39,687 nucleotides of DNA from Methylobacteriaceae bacterium (GTDB lineage: Bacteria > Pseudomonadota > Alphaproteobacteria > Rhizobiales > Beijerinckiaceae), in NCBI GenBank assembly GCA_019233695.1, contig JAFAME010000226.1, positions 1-39,687 on the forward strand, given 5' to 3'. Both the position numbers and the translations under genes were made by a program. Below the pieces are notes generated by a model. The model worked only from the letters and a program-made list of their open reading frames with translations, was not told the origin of the DNA and did not search any database. Of this stretch, positions 16,003-24,527 are shown in pieces (position 1 is the stretch's first letter; every line of letters begins with the position of its first letter).

Positions 16003-17805
16003 GTGGCAATCCTGAAAACTTGGCAGGCCTCTGCAGCGCGGCTCATCGATGTGGCGATGGGGCGGACGGCGGCCGACCTCGTGCTGCGCAACGGGCGATG
16101 GGTCAACGTCTACTCGGGCGAAATCCTTGCCGGGACGGACGTCGCCATCGCGGACGGGCGCTTTGCCTTCGTGGGCGCCGGTGCCCCCCGTTGCATCGGC
16201 GAGGCGACCAAGGTCATCGATGCGGCGGGCGCCTATCTGGTGCCCGGTCTCTGCGACGGCCACATGCATGTGGAGAGTGGCATGGTAACCGCGACCGAGT
16301 TCGGGCGTGCCGTCATTCCGCATGGAACGACGAGCATGTTCGTCGATCCGCACGAGATCGCCAATGTGCTCGGCATGACCGGGGTGAAGCTCCTGCACGA
16401 CGAGGCCCAGGCGCTGCCGATCAACGTCTATGTCGAGATGCCGAGCTGCGTGCCGAGCGCCCCCAGCCTCGAACACGCCGGCGCCCGCCTCGGCGCCGAC
16501 GAGATCGCCGAGGCGATGGCTTGGCCCAACATCATCGGGCTCGGCGAGATGATGAATTTCCCCGGCGTCATCGCCAAGGACGCCACCATGCTCGCCGAGA
16601 TCGCCGCCACGCAGGGGGCGGGCAGGACCGTCGGTGGCCACTATGCCTCGCCCGATCTCGGGCCGCCGTTTCATGCCTATGCGGCTGCAGGTCCGGCCGA
16701 CGACCACGAAGGCACGCGCCTCGAAGACTGCCTGGCGCGCGTGCGCCAGGGGATGCGGGCGATGCTGCGGCTCGGCTCGGCCTGGTATGACGTTGCCGCC
16801 CAGATCAAGGCGGTGACCGAGCGCGGCATCGATCCGCGCAACCTGATCCTGTGCACCGACGACAGCCATTCGGGAACACTTGTCGAGGACGGCCACATGG
16901 ACCGCGTCGTCCGCCACGCCATCGCGCAAGGCGTGCGGCCGGTCACGGCGATCCAGATGGCAACCCTCAACACCGCCCAGCACTTCGGGCTCGAGCGGGA
17001 GATCGGCTCCATCGCGCCCGGCCGGCGGGCGGACCTGGTCGTCGCCTCGGATCTGGCGAACTTCGCCAGCGAGATCGTCATCGCGCGCGGCGAGATCCTC
17101 GCCGAGGGCGGTCGGCTCGTCGCCGACCTTGCGCCCTATCCCTATCCGGCCGCCGCCCGCAACACCGTGCACCTCGGCCGCCGGCTCGCCGCCGCCGATT
17201 TTGCCATCCCTGCCCCCGCCGGCGCACGCGAGGTCGCAGCCCGCGTCATCGGCGTCATCGAGAACCAGGCGCCGACGCGGGCGCTCGAACGCACCCTTGC
17301 CGTGCGCGACGGGATGGTTGCCATGGACCGGCAGGCCGACGTCTGCCAGGTCGCCGTCATCGAGCGGCACCGGGCAAGCGGCAACGTCATGAACGGCTTC
17401 GTGTCAGGGTTCGGCTACACGCGCGACTGCGCTGTGGCGAGCACGGTTGCCCACGACAGCCATCACCTGATCGTCGCCGGCACCGACAAAGCCGACATGG
17501 CGCAGGCGGCAAACCGCCTGGGCGAGGTCGGCGGCGGCATCGTCGTCATCAGCGCCGGCCGCGAGCTCGCCCTCGTCGAACTGCCGATCGCCGGCCTCAT
17601 GTCGGACGAGCGGGCCGAGCGCGTGGCGCAGAAGGCGGGCGCGGTGATGGCCGCGATGCGCCAGTGCGGCTGCACGCTCAACAACGCCTATATGCAGCAC
17701 TCGCTGCTTGCCCTCGTCGTCATTCCCCAGCTGCGCATCTCCGATGTCGGGCTCATCGATGTGACGCAATCGCGCCCCGTCGAGCTCTTTGCTGCGGCGA
17801 GGTGA
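16003..17805 (+). CDS. ade: Adenine deaminase
   Basis: This 600-residue enzyme of the amidohydrolase superfamily converts adenine to hypoxanthine plus ammonia, a purine-salvage or nitrogen-scavenging step. The Ade family pattern is clear: metal-binding CDGHMHVES (H87, H89, E91), VDPHEIANVLG, EMPSCVPS, GLGEMMNFPGV, LCTDDSHSG and the C-terminal domain with GFGYTRDCAVASTVAHDSHH. The start is GTG 16003, about 10 nt after GGAGGGGA; a nearby ATG is in another frame. It follows the second ABC importer by 126 bp on the same strand. A link between that importer and purine or nucleoside uptake is possible, but Ade genes also occur alone, so the link is only suggestive. Confidence 0.94.
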   Translation: MAILKTWQASAARLIDVAMGRTAADLVLRNGRWVNVYSGEILAGTDVAIADGRFAFVGAGAPRCIGEATKVIDAAGAYLVPGLCDGHMHVESGMVTATEFGRAVIPHGTTSMFVDPHEIANVLGMTGVKLLHDEAQALPINVYVEMPSCVPSAPSLEHAGARLGADEIAEAMAWPNIIGLGEMMNFPGVIAKDATMLAEIAATQGAGRTVGGHYASPDLGPPFHAYAAAGPADDHEGTRLEDCLARVRQGMRAMLRLGSAWYDVAAQIKAVTERGIDPRNLILCTDDSHSGTLVEDGHMDRVVRHAIAQGVRPVTAIQMATLNTAQHFGLEREIGSIAPGRRADLVVASDLANFASEIVIARGEILAEGGRLVADLAPYPYPAAARNTVHLGRRLAAADFAIPAPAGAREVAARVIGVIENQAPTRALERTLAVRDGMVAMDRQADVCQVAVIERHRASGNVMNGFVSGFGYTRDCAVASTVAHDSHHLIVAGTDKADMAQAANRLGEVGGGIVVISAGRELALVELPIAGLMSDERAERVAQKAGAVMAAMRQCGCTLNNAYMQHSLLALVVIPQLRISDVGLIDVTQSRPVELFAAAR

Positions 17806-17998
17806 GGCTTCGACCCAGAGCACGGTCGCGGCGCTTTTGGCGCCGGATTCGCCTGCCCCTCTGGTCTTGCTCGACTCCGATCCGCCCGTCCGTGCGGGAA
17901 TCGATCCCGACGTCGGCTGATAGACCGGCGCGCGGCAGAACTGTTACGATCATTGCGAACCAGCTGGCGAGAGCCCCTGCCGCCGACGAAAGGTCGCC

Positions 17999-19111
17999 AT
18001 GTCCATCCCGGACACGATCGCCGCTCCCCTGCCGGAGCCTGGGCCGCCCCTGCCGGCGGCCCGCCGGCCTGCGCCCTCGCCGGCCCGCGCGGCCTGGCGC
18101 GTCGCGCGGCAGGCGGGCGCCTTCATCGCCTCCCTGGCCCTCACCTTCCTCGGGCTTACCTGCGTCACCTTCGTCATCGGCCGGTTCATTCCGGCCGACC
18201 CGGTGCTCGCCGTCGTGGGCGACCGCGCCACGCGCGAGGTCTACGACAAGGCCCGCCTCGACATGGGCCTCGATCGCTCCATCCCCGAGCAATATTTCAT
18301 CTATCTCAAGAAGGTGCTGTCCGGCGATTTCGGCCACTCGGTCATCACCTCGCAGCCGGTGCTGTACGATCTCATGCGGTTCTTTCCCGCCACGTTCGAG
18401 CTTGCCACCATCGCCACCATCATCGGCGTTGCCGTCGGCATCCCGGCCGGGGTCGCCGCAGGCGCCAACCGCGGCCGCTGGCCGGACCATACCATCCGCA
18501 TCGTCGGCCTCTTCGGCTATTCCATGCCAGTGTTCTGGCTTGGCCTCGTCGGCCTCTTCGTCTTCTACGGCAGGCTCGGCTGGGTGTCGGGGCCGGGCCG
18601 GCTCGATGTCTTCTATGAAGACATCCTCGAGCCGAGAACGGGCGTCATCCTCATCGACAGCGCCCTTGCCGGGGAATGGGGCATCTTCTGGAACGCCTTC
18701 GGCCACCTCATCCTCCCGGCGGCGATCCTCGGCTATATTGCGCTTGCCTATATCGCGCGCATGACCCGCAGCTTCATGATCGACCAGCTGTCGCAGGAAT
18801 ATGTCACGGCGGCGCTCATCAAGGGGCGCTCGTTCCGCGGCGTCGTGTGGGGGCACGCCTTTCCCAACATCCTCGTGCCGCTGATCACGGTGATCGGCCT
18901 TGCCTATGCGGGGTTCCTCGAAGGGGCGGTCCTCACCGAGACCGTGTTCGCCTGGCCCGGCCTCGGGCGCTACATCACGCAATCCCTGTTCAACGCCGAC
19001 ATGAACGCGGTCCTCGGCGGCACGCTTGTCGTCGGCGCGGTGTTCATCGGTATCAACCTCAGTTGCGACTTCCTCTACAAGGTCGCGGACCCGCGGCTGA
19101 GGGCGCCGTGA
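17999..19111 (+). CDS. Oligopeptide/nickel-type ABC importer permease (DppB-like)
   Basis: This 370-residue inner-membrane permease is of the peptide/opine/nickel uptake family. A Pro/Ala/Arg-rich N-terminal tail of about 35 residues precedes the first membrane segment. Features are FVIGRFIPADPVLAVVGDRA, LGLDRSIPEQYFIYLKKVL-type spacing, GHLILPAAILGYIALAYIAR and the ATPase-coupling EAA-like region EYVTAALIKGRSFRGVVWGH. ATG 17999 has AAAGG about 6 nt upstream. The gene starts 193 bp after ade and opens a four-gene unit. No substrate-binding-protein gene precedes it, although that is the usual first gene of such operons. The stop overlaps the next start as GTGA. Confidence 0.93.
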   Translation: MSIPDTIAAPLPEPGPPLPAARRPAPSPARAAWRVARQAGAFIASLALTFLGLTCVTFVIGRFIPADPVLAVVGDRATREVYDKARLDMGLDRSIPEQYFIYLKKVLSGDFGHSVITSQPVLYDLMRFFPATFELATIATIIGVAVGIPAGVAAGANRGRWPDHTIRIVGLFGYSMPVFWLGLVGLFVFYGRLGWVSGPGRLDVFYEDILEPRTGVILIDSALAGEWGIFWNAFGHLILPAAILGYIALAYIARMTRSFMIDQLSQEYVTAALIKGRSFRGVVWGHAFPNILVPLITVIGLAYAGFLEGAVLTETVFAWPGLGRYITQSLFNADMNAVLGGTLVVGAVFIGINLSCDFLYKVADPRLRAP

Positions 19112-20037
19112 CGATTGCCAGCGCCGACCCCGGCGGGAAGATCTCGCTGCGCGCTTGGCTCGCCGACGAGACGCCCAAATCCCGCACCCAGGCCTTCCTT
19201 GCCAACCTGTGGCGCGGAGTGGTGGCGCTATGCTCCAACCCCGTCGCCTTCGGCGGCCTCGCCGTGGTCCTCGCCATCGTTCTCGTTGCGGCCCTTGCGC
19301 CGCTCTTTGCCTTCGGCATCTCGCCGATCGAGCAGGACCTTGCCCATCGCCTTGCCCCGCCGAGCCCCACCCACTGGTTCGGCACCGACGAACTCGGCCG
19401 CGACATCTATGCCCGCACCGTCTACGGCGCGCGGGTGACGCTGACGATCGTCGTGCTCGTCTCCGTGATCGTCGTGCCCATCGGGCTGACCGTCGGCACC
19501 GCAGCAGGCTATCTCGGCGGCATCGTCGACACCGTGCTGATGCGCATCACCGACATCTTTCTCGCCTTCCCGCGCCTCATCCTGGCGCTCGCCTTCGCGT
19601 CGGCGCTCGGCGCGGGCTTGCGCAACGCGGTCATTGCCATCGCCCTCACCGCCTGGCCGCCCTATGCGCGTCTCGCGCGGGCCGAGACCATCACCATCGC
19701 CAGAAGCGACTATATCGCCGCTGTCGTGCTGCAGGGCGCCTCGACCCCCCGCATCCTGTTGCGCCATGTCGTGCCGCTCTGCCTGTCCTCCGTCATCGTG
19801 CGGCTGACGCTCGACATGGCGGGCATCATTCTCACGGCCGCGGGCTTGGGCTTTCTCGGCCTCGGCCAGCAGCCCCCGACCCCCGAGTGGGGCGCCATGG
19901 TCTCCTCCGGCCGCGACCTCATTCTTGACCAATGGTGGGTCGCGACGATCCCGGGGCTTGCCATCTTCGTTGCAAGCCTCGGCTTCAATCTCCTCGGGGA
20001 CGGCTTGCGCGACGTGTTCGATCCGAAGGCGGCATGA
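19108..20037 (+). CDS. Oligopeptide/nickel-type ABC importer permease (DppC-like)
   Basis: This 309-residue second permease has the DppC/OppC signature: an N-terminal cytoplasmic stretch, the first membrane helix near VAFGGLAVVLAIVLVAALAP, HWFGTDELGRDIYARTVYGAR after it, and the EAA-type coupling loop (SDYIAAVVLQGASTPRILLRHVVP). The C-terminal LGFNLLGDGLRDVFDP is also typical. The GTG start overlaps the DppB-like stop, and its own stop overlaps the next start as ATGA, so the four genes are translationally coupled. It forms the membrane heterodimer with the preceding gene product. Confidence 0.94.
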   Translation: MTIASADPGGKISLRAWLADETPKSRTQAFLANLWRGVVALCSNPVAFGGLAVVLAIVLVAALAPLFAFGISPIEQDLAHRLAPPSPTHWFGTDELGRDIYARTVYGARVTLTIVVLVSVIVVPIGLTVGTAAGYLGGIVDTVLMRITDIFLAFPRLILALAFASALGAGLRNAVIAIALTAWPPYARLARAETITIARSDYIAAVVLQGASTPRILLRHVVPLCLSSVIVRLTLDMAGIILTAAGLGFLGLGQQPPTPEWGAMVSSGRDLILDQWWVATIPGLAIFVASLGFNLLGDGLRDVFDPKAA

Positions 20038-20873
20038 GCGCGGCGCCGCTCCTCGAAGTCGAGGCGCTCGACGTCGCCTTTCCTGGCCGCGGCCGGCTCA
20101 CGCACGCCGTGCGGGGCGTCAGCTTCGCCCTCGGCCGCGAGCGGCTCGGCATCGTCGGCGAATCGGGCTCGGGCAAATCGACGACCGGACGCGCCATCCT
20201 CGGCCTCGTGCCCTGGCCGGGCATGGTCAGCGCCAAGCGCCTCACGCTGGGGGGGATAGACCTCATGGCGCTGCGGCCGCACGAATGGCTCGGCATCCGC
20301 GGCCGGCGCATTTCGATGGTGATGCAGGACCCGAAATATTCGCTGAACCCGGTGGTCAAGATCGGCGAGCAGATCATGGAGACCTACCGCCTCCATCGCC
20401 GCGGCAGCCGCCGTGAGGCGCGCCGGCGCGCCCTCGACATGCTCGACGCCGTGCGCATCCGCGATCCCGACCTCGTCTTCCACCGTTATCCCCACCAGCT
20501 GTCGGGCGGCATGGGCCAGCGCGCCATGATTGCCATGATGCTCATCGCCGAGCCCGACCTCCTGATAGCCGACGAGCCGACCTCGGCGCTCGACGTGACG
20601 GTGCAGAACCACGTGCTGGGCATTCTCGACGAACTCGTCGCCGAGCGCGGCATGGGGCTCATCTTCATCAGCCACAACCTGACGATCGTCTCGAGCTTCT
20701 GCGATCGCGTGCTCGTCATGTATGGAGGACGGATCGTCGAGGAATGCGCGGCCAGCGGGCTTGCCGCGGCGCGCCATCCCTACACGCGGGCGCTGATTGC
20801 CGCAGCCCCAAGCATCGACCGGCCGAAGGCGGAGCTCACCACGATCACCCGCGATCCGGCATGGCTGCAATGA
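20034..20873 (+). CDS. Oligopeptide-type ABC importer ATPase (DppD-like)
   Basis: This 279-residue ATPase has Walker A GESGSGKST (42-50), Q-loop MVMQDP, signature LSGGM (156-160), Walker B LLIADEP (D180, E181) and the switch His in FISHN. The C-terminal HPYTRALIAAAPSI is the usual oligopeptide-ATPase tail region, but the protein ends soon after, so it is shorter than typical DppD (about 325 residues) and lacks the Cys-containing C-terminal extension seen in many homologues. Start and stop both overlap neighbours (ATGA). It pairs with the next gene product as a heterodimeric motor. Confidence 0.93.
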   Translation: MSAAPLLEVEALDVAFPGRGRLTHAVRGVSFALGRERLGIVGESGSGKSTTGRAILGLVPWPGMVSAKRLTLGGIDLMALRPHEWLGIRGRRISMVMQDPKYSLNPVVKIGEQIMETYRLHRRGSRREARRRALDMLDAVRIRDPDLVFHRYPHQLSGGMGQRAMIAMMLIAEPDLLIADEPTSALDVTVQNHVLGILDELVAERGMGLIFISHNLTIVSSFCDRVLVMYGGRIVEECAASGLAAARHPYTRALIAAAPSIDRPKAELTTITRDPAWLQ

Positions 20874-21646
20874 CCAGGCGAGCCATGATCGAAGTGGCGG
20901 CCCTCTCTGTGACATTTCACGTCGGACACGTTGCCGTGCGGGCGGTGCGCGAGGTCTCCTTTGCGGTCACCGAAGGCGAGACCTTCGGCATCGTCGGCGA
21001 ATCGGGGTCGGGCAAATCGACGGTGCTGCGGGCGATCGCCGGCCTGTTGCCGACGCCGCGCGACAGCGTCCGCATCGCCGGCCGCGCGGTCGGCGCCAGG
21101 CGCACCAGGAGCGAGCGGCGCCTCCTCCAATTCGTCTTCCAGGACCCCTACGCCTCCCTGCATCCGCGCCAGACCGTCGACCAGATTCTCAACGAGCCGC
21201 TCGCCATCCACAAGATCGCGGGCGCGGGCGCCCTGGTCGGGCGGGCGCTGGCCGATGTGGGGCTCGGGCCCGAGCACCGCTTCCGCTATCCGCACCAGCT
21301 CTCGGGCGGGCAGCGCCAGCGCGTCGCGATCGCCCGTGCGCTGATCCTCGACCCGCGCATCCTGCTTCTTGACGAGCCGACCTCGGCCTTGGACGTGTCG
21401 ATCCAGGCCGAGATCCTGAACCTCATCGCCCGGCTCAGGCGCGCGCACCGGCTGACGAGCATTCTCGTCAGCCACGATCTGGCCGTCGTCGCCCACCTTT
21501 GCGACCGCATCGCCATCATGCAGGAGGGGAGCCTCGTCGAGCTTCTCGACGTCGAGCGCCTGCGACGTGGCGAGGCGCGCGAGGCCTATACGCGCGAACT
21601 CCTGCGCGCCAGCCGCGGCTACAGCCGGGCGCAGGCGCCTGCCTGA
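20870..21646 (+). CDS. Oligopeptide-type ABC importer ATPase (DppF-like)
   Basis: This 258-residue ATPase has Walker A GESGSGKST (43-51), Q-loop FVFQDPYASLHPRQ, signature LSGGQRQR, Walker B ILLLDEP and switch His in LVSHD. I chose ATG 20870 because it overlaps the preceding stop as ATGA, matching the other junctions in this operon; an ATG three codons earlier is also in frame. The protein is shorter than typical DppF (about 330 residues) and ends without the extended C-terminal domain. It is the last gene of the importer operon and converges with the L,D-transpeptidase gene. Confidence 0.92.
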   Translation: MTRRAMIEVAALSVTFHVGHVAVRAVREVSFAVTEGETFGIVGESGSGKSTVLRAIAGLLPTPRDSVRIAGRAVGARRTRSERRLLQFVFQDPYASLHPRQTVDQILNEPLAIHKIAGAGALVGRALADVGLGPEHRFRYPHQLSGGQRQRVAIARALILDPRILLLDEPTSALDVSIQAEILNLIARLRRAHRLTSILVSHDLAVVAHLCDRIAIMQEGSLVELLDVERLRRGEAREAYTRELLRASRGYSRAQAPA

Positions 21647-21671
21647 GCCGGCCGCCGAGGCCTTGCCAGAC

Positions 21672-22220
21672 TCAACCGATCATCAGGACGGTGCGCCCCG
21701 ACAGTCGCGGCAGCAGACGGCGCATGTCGACGGCGCTTACGGCAACGCATCCGGCCGTCGGCGCCAAGTCCGGCTGGGCGATGTGGAGAAATACGGCGCT
21801 GCCGTAGCCGCGGCGGCAGGGCCGCACATTGTGATCGAGAACGATGACGACGTCATAGAGCCGATCGTCGCGCCACATCGCCTCGTGGCCGCCGCGAAAC
21901 GGCAGCCGGACAGGGCAATTGTAACGGCCGCTGCCGGGATCATCGCACCATCCCTCCCCGCGCCGCAGCCGCCCACGCGGCAGCAGCGTCTGCGGGCGCG
22001 GCCCCCGATCGGCGCGATACAAGACCCGCTGCAGGCGAAAGCGACCTGCGGGCGTCGCGCTGTCACCCTCGCGTTTGCGATGCGACACCCCCTGGCGGCC
22101 GAGGGCGCACGTGAGGCGCAGGCCGCCTGCCAGCAATCTGCCCAGGCTCTTGGCGCCGGGAAGGCGCGTCACCTTGATTTGGCCAAAAGAGGCGCGCTTC
22201 TCAGCACTGTGGCGCATCTT
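21672..22220 (-). CDS. L,D-transpeptidase (YkuD) catalytic-domain protein
   Basis: The protein carries the YkuD-type catalytic pattern: GSAVFLHIA with the conserved His and TAGCVAVS with the catalytic Cys, near the C-terminus. Other features of this alphaproteobacterial family are CALGRQGVSHRKREGDSATP, YRADRGPRP, GWCDDPGSGRYN and MWRDDRLYDVVIVLDHN. Enzymes of this fold form 3-3 cross-links in peptidoglycan or attach proteins to it, but this short subfamily is little characterised. No clear signal peptide is seen. The frame is open to ATG 22352 (226 residues); I use ATG 22220 (182 residues) because conservation begins there and it leaves room for promoters facing the divergent response-regulator gene. 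ATG 22247 is also possible. Confidence 0.8.
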   Translation of the reverse strand, partial: KMRHSAEKRASFGQIKVTRLPGAKSLGRLLAGGLRLTCALGRQGVSHRKREGDSATPAGRFRLQRVLYRADRGPRPQTLLPRGRLRRGEGWCDDPGSGRYNCPVRLPFRGGHEAMWRDDRLYDVVIVLDHNVRPCRRGYGSAVFLHIAQPDLAPTAGCVAVSAVDMRRLLPRLSGRTVLMIG

Positions 22221-22378
22221 TGGCACAGGCGTGATTTGCACAAGCATCGACGCCCCGGCGGCCGCAACCCCTTGCCAGAGGGGCGTTCCTTGCGCAATTT
22301 GCGTGGAATTGGACTGCCTCGCAAGCATCAGGTGCCGTCTTTGTTTGCTCATTGCCGTGTGAGTTCCGGAGACAGGTG

Positions 22379-23065
22379 ATGGCTCAGGTTCGCAAGATTC
22401 TGATCGCCGACGACGACGACGATCTGCGCACGGCCCTCGCCGAGCAGCTGGCCCTGCATGAGGAATTCTCGGCCGCCGAGGCCGACACCGCCGCCAAGGC
22501 TCTCGCCTGCACCCGCAGCGATCTTCCCGATCTCGTTCTGATGGACGTAGGCCTCCCCGACATGGACGGCAGGGAAGCCGTCAAGATCATGCGCAAGGAC
22601 GGTTTCAAGAACCCGATCATCATGCTGACCGGACACAATTCGGATGCCGATGCCGTGCTTGGGCTCGAATCGGGCGCCAACGACTATGTCGCCAAGCCGT
22701 TCCGGTTCGCCGTCCTGTTGGCCCGCATACGGGCCCATCTGCGCCAGCACGAGGCGAGCGATGAGGCGATGTTCCAGATCGGGCAATACACCTTCCGCCC
22801 CAGCTCCAAGCACCTCGTCAACCCGAAGGGCAACAAGCTGCGCTTGACCGAAAAGGAGACGGCCATCCTGAAATTCCTCTATCGGGCAGGCCAACAGGTC
22901 GTGACCCGCGATGTGCTGCTGCGCGAGGTGTGGGGATATAACGCCAACGTCACCACCCACACCCTCGAGACGCACATCTATCGCCTGCGCCAGAAGATCG
23001 AGCGCGACCCCGCCAACTCCCAGCTGCTGGTGACGGAAGCCGGCGGCTACAAGCTGATGCCGTAA
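22379..23065 (+). CDS. OmpR-type response regulator, CenR/OtpR-like
   Basis: This 228-residue regulator has an N-terminal receiver (ADDDDD at 10-15, phospho-acceptor D56 in LVLMDVGLPDMDG, LTGHN, VAKPFR) and a C-terminal winged-helix DNA-binding domain ending RLRQKIERDP and EAGGYKLMP. By memory it closely resembles CenR/OtpR, the envelope and cell-division regulator of Caulobacter and Brucella. The adjacent cyclic-nucleotide-binding gene supports this, since Brucella otpR has such a neighbour. ATG 22379 follows GGAGA by a suitable distance. No histidine kinase gene is nearby. The divergent L,D-transpeptidase and the downstream lolA fit an envelope role. Confidence 0.9.
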   Translation: MAQVRKILIADDDDDLRTALAEQLALHEEFSAAEADTAAKALACTRSDLPDLVLMDVGLPDMDGREAVKIMRKDGFKNPIIMLTGHNSDADAVLGLESGANDYVAKPFRFAVLLARIRAHLRQHEASDEAMFQIGQYTFRPSSKHLVNPKGNKLRLTEKETAILKFLYRAGQQVVTRDVLLREVWGYNANVTTHTLETHIYRLRQKIERDPANSQLLVTEAGGYKLMP

Positions 23066-23069
23066 CCCC

Positions 23070-23522
23070 ATGGCGCTCGACGACGACGTCCGGCGGCTTG
23101 CCCGCATTCCGCTCCTTGCCGAGCTTGAGCTCGAAGCGCTCCGGTTGATCGCCTTCTCGGCGGAGGCCCGCATCCTGCGCTCGGGCGATGTGGTCTTCCG
23201 CACTGGCGATGCGGCCGACGCAGGCTATTTCGTGATGACGGGCTCGATTGCCCTTGCAACCGGCGACGGGGGCGCCGCGCAGGTGGCGGGGCCCGATGCG
23301 CTGATCGGCGAGCTTGCACTCATTGCGTCGTCGCGACGCCCGGTCACGGCGACCGCCCGCGAACCGACGACCGTGCTGAAGATCAGCCGGGCGCTCTTCC
23401 ATCGGGTGCTGACGGAATTCCCGGCAAGCGCCGCGCGCATGCGCGACCTGCTCGCCAAGCGGCTGGCGACGTTCGTCGGCGAGTTGCAGAGGACCCGCGG
23501 CTTTTCGGTCGAGGCATCCTGA
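23070..23522 (+). CDS. Cyclic-nucleotide-binding-domain protein
   Basis: This 150-residue protein is essentially a single cNMP-binding domain of the CRP/PKA-regulatory-subunit type, with no DNA-binding or other output domain. Visible features are LRSGDVVFRTGDAADAGYFVMTGSIAL, the phosphate-binding-cassette region LIGELALIASSRRPVTATA with Glu and Arg, and a C-terminal helix. It starts 4 bp after the response-regulator stop, so the two are almost certainly co-transcribed. In Brucella the otpR regulator has a similar partner annotated as a cAMP-dependent kinase regulatory subunit. How a stand-alone domain signals is unclear; it may bind another protein in response to cAMP or cGMP. Confidence 0.88.
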   Translation: MALDDDVRRLARIPLLAELELEALRLIAFSAEARILRSGDVVFRTGDAADAGYFVMTGSIALATGDGGAAQVAGPDALIGELALIASSRRPVTATAREPTTVLKISRALFHRVLTEFPASAARMRDLLAKRLATFVGELQRTRGFSVEAS

Positions 23523-23561
23523 GCCGCTCACGGCGCTGCGCGACCGTACTTGACCGCGGGC

Positions 23562-24377
23562 TTACAGCTCCAGATCGACAATGACCGGCACGTGGTCGGA
23601 GGTGCGCTCCCAGCCCCGCGCTTCGCGCAGGACCTGCATGCCGGCAAGAGCGGGCGCGAGCGGTCGGCTCAGCCAGACATGATCGAGCCGACGGCCCTTG
23701 TTGACGAGCGCCCAGTTCGGCGAGCGATAGCTCCACCAGGTGAACAGTTTTTCCTCGTGCGCGACGATGCGGCGCATCGCATCGACCCACGGACCGGAAT
23801 TCTGGACGAGGGTCAGCTTTTCGACCTCGATCGGCGTATGGCTCACGACACGCAACAGCGCCTTGTGATTCCACACATCCGTCTCCAGCGGCGCCACGTT
23901 GAGGTCGCCGACGAGGATGGCGCGCTCGGACGCGATCCCGTCGGCCGCCATCCAGGCCGTCATCTCATCAAGGAAGGCGAGCTTGTGACCGAACTTCGGG
24001 TTGACGGCGGCATCCGGCTCGTCGCCGCCGGCGGGCACATAGAAGTTGTGAACCACGGCGCCGGCGGCCGCCCCGGCGCCGTCGTCAAAGCGCATCGAAA
24101 TATGGCGCGCATCGCCCTTGGCGCAAAAGTCCCGCCGCTTGATTTCGTGAAAGGGCAGGCGCGAGACGATGGCGACGCCATGGTAGCCCTTCTGGCCATG
24201 GACGGCGACATGGCGATAGCCGCGTCGGCGAAATTCCCGGGTCGGGAACTCGCCGTCGCGGCATTTCGTCTCCTGCAGGCACAACACGTCCGGCTGGGCC
24301 GACTTGAGGAACCGCATGACGAGCGGCAGCCGCAGCCGCACCGAATTGATGTTCCAGGTCGCAAGCTTCAGGAGCAC
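23562..24377 (-). CDS. xth: Exodeoxyribonuclease III
   Basis: This 271-residue enzyme of the ExoIII/AP-endonuclease family cleaves abasic sites and trims 3' ends in base-excision repair. Catalytic landmarks are the start LATWNINSVR, LQETK (E36, metal), GYHGVAIVSR, LVGDLNVAP (Asp/Asn pair), RLDHVWLS and TSDHVPV (D261, H262). It begins with a GTG without a clear ribosome site; no better in-frame start is visible before the conserved first strand. It converges with the cNMP-binding gene and lies downstream of lolA on the same strand, with a strong terminator between them, so it has its own transcript. Confidence 0.94.
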   Translation of the reverse strand: MLLKLATWNINSVRLRLPLVMRFLKSAQPDVLCLQETKCRDGEFPTREFRRRGYRHVAVHGQKGYHGVAIVSRLPFHEIKRRDFCAKGDARHISMRFDDGAGAAAGAVVHNFYVPAGGDEPDAAVNPKFGHKLAFLDEMTAWMAADGIASERAILVGDLNVAPLETDVWNHKALLRVVSHTPIEVEKLTLVQNSGPWVDAMRRIVAHEEKLFTWWSYRSPNWALVNKGRRLDHVWLSRPLAPALAGMQVLREARGWERTSDHVPVIVDLEL

Positions 24378-24450
24378 GGCAGTTGGCAGTCGGGAGTGGA
24401 GCAGTCGGGTCGGCTATATCACCGAGGCCAACGCGGTCGGCAATGGCCAA

Positions 24451-24471
24451 CCGATTGCCGATTGCCGATTG
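24451..24471. repeat. Three tandem CCGATTG heptamers
   Basis: Three perfect consecutive copies of CCGATTG, flanked by related GGCAATGG and GCCCACTGCC segments and, 60-80 bp left, by CAGTTGGCAGTCGGGAG. It lies in the 300-bp gap between xth and lolA. It looks like a simple-sequence slippage tract and no gene was seen here. Confidence 0.6.
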
Positions 24472-24484
24472 CCCACTGCCTTGG

Positions 24485-24527
24485 CGAAAAAATATGGCGC
24501 CCAACCCGGGGGGAGGGTTGGGCGCCA
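24485..24527 (-). terminator. Strong intrinsic terminator downstream of lolA
   Basis: TGGCGCCCAACCC (24495-24507) pairs perfectly with GGGTTGGGCGCCA (24515-24527), a 13-bp stem with a 7-nt loop. On the minus strand it is followed by TATTTTTTCGC, a classical U-tract. It lies about 155 nt after the lolA stop and would insulate xth from the ftsK-lolA unit. The remaining sequence between it and lolA shows no gene. Confidence 0.85.

Noticed and set aside
14800-17370. An 856-codon open frame on the minus strand
   Set aside because: It lies opposite a permease and ade, both with clear family motifs. Its translation is low-complexity (Arg/Asp/His/Gly-rich) with no domain, as expected from the antisense of GC-rich genes.
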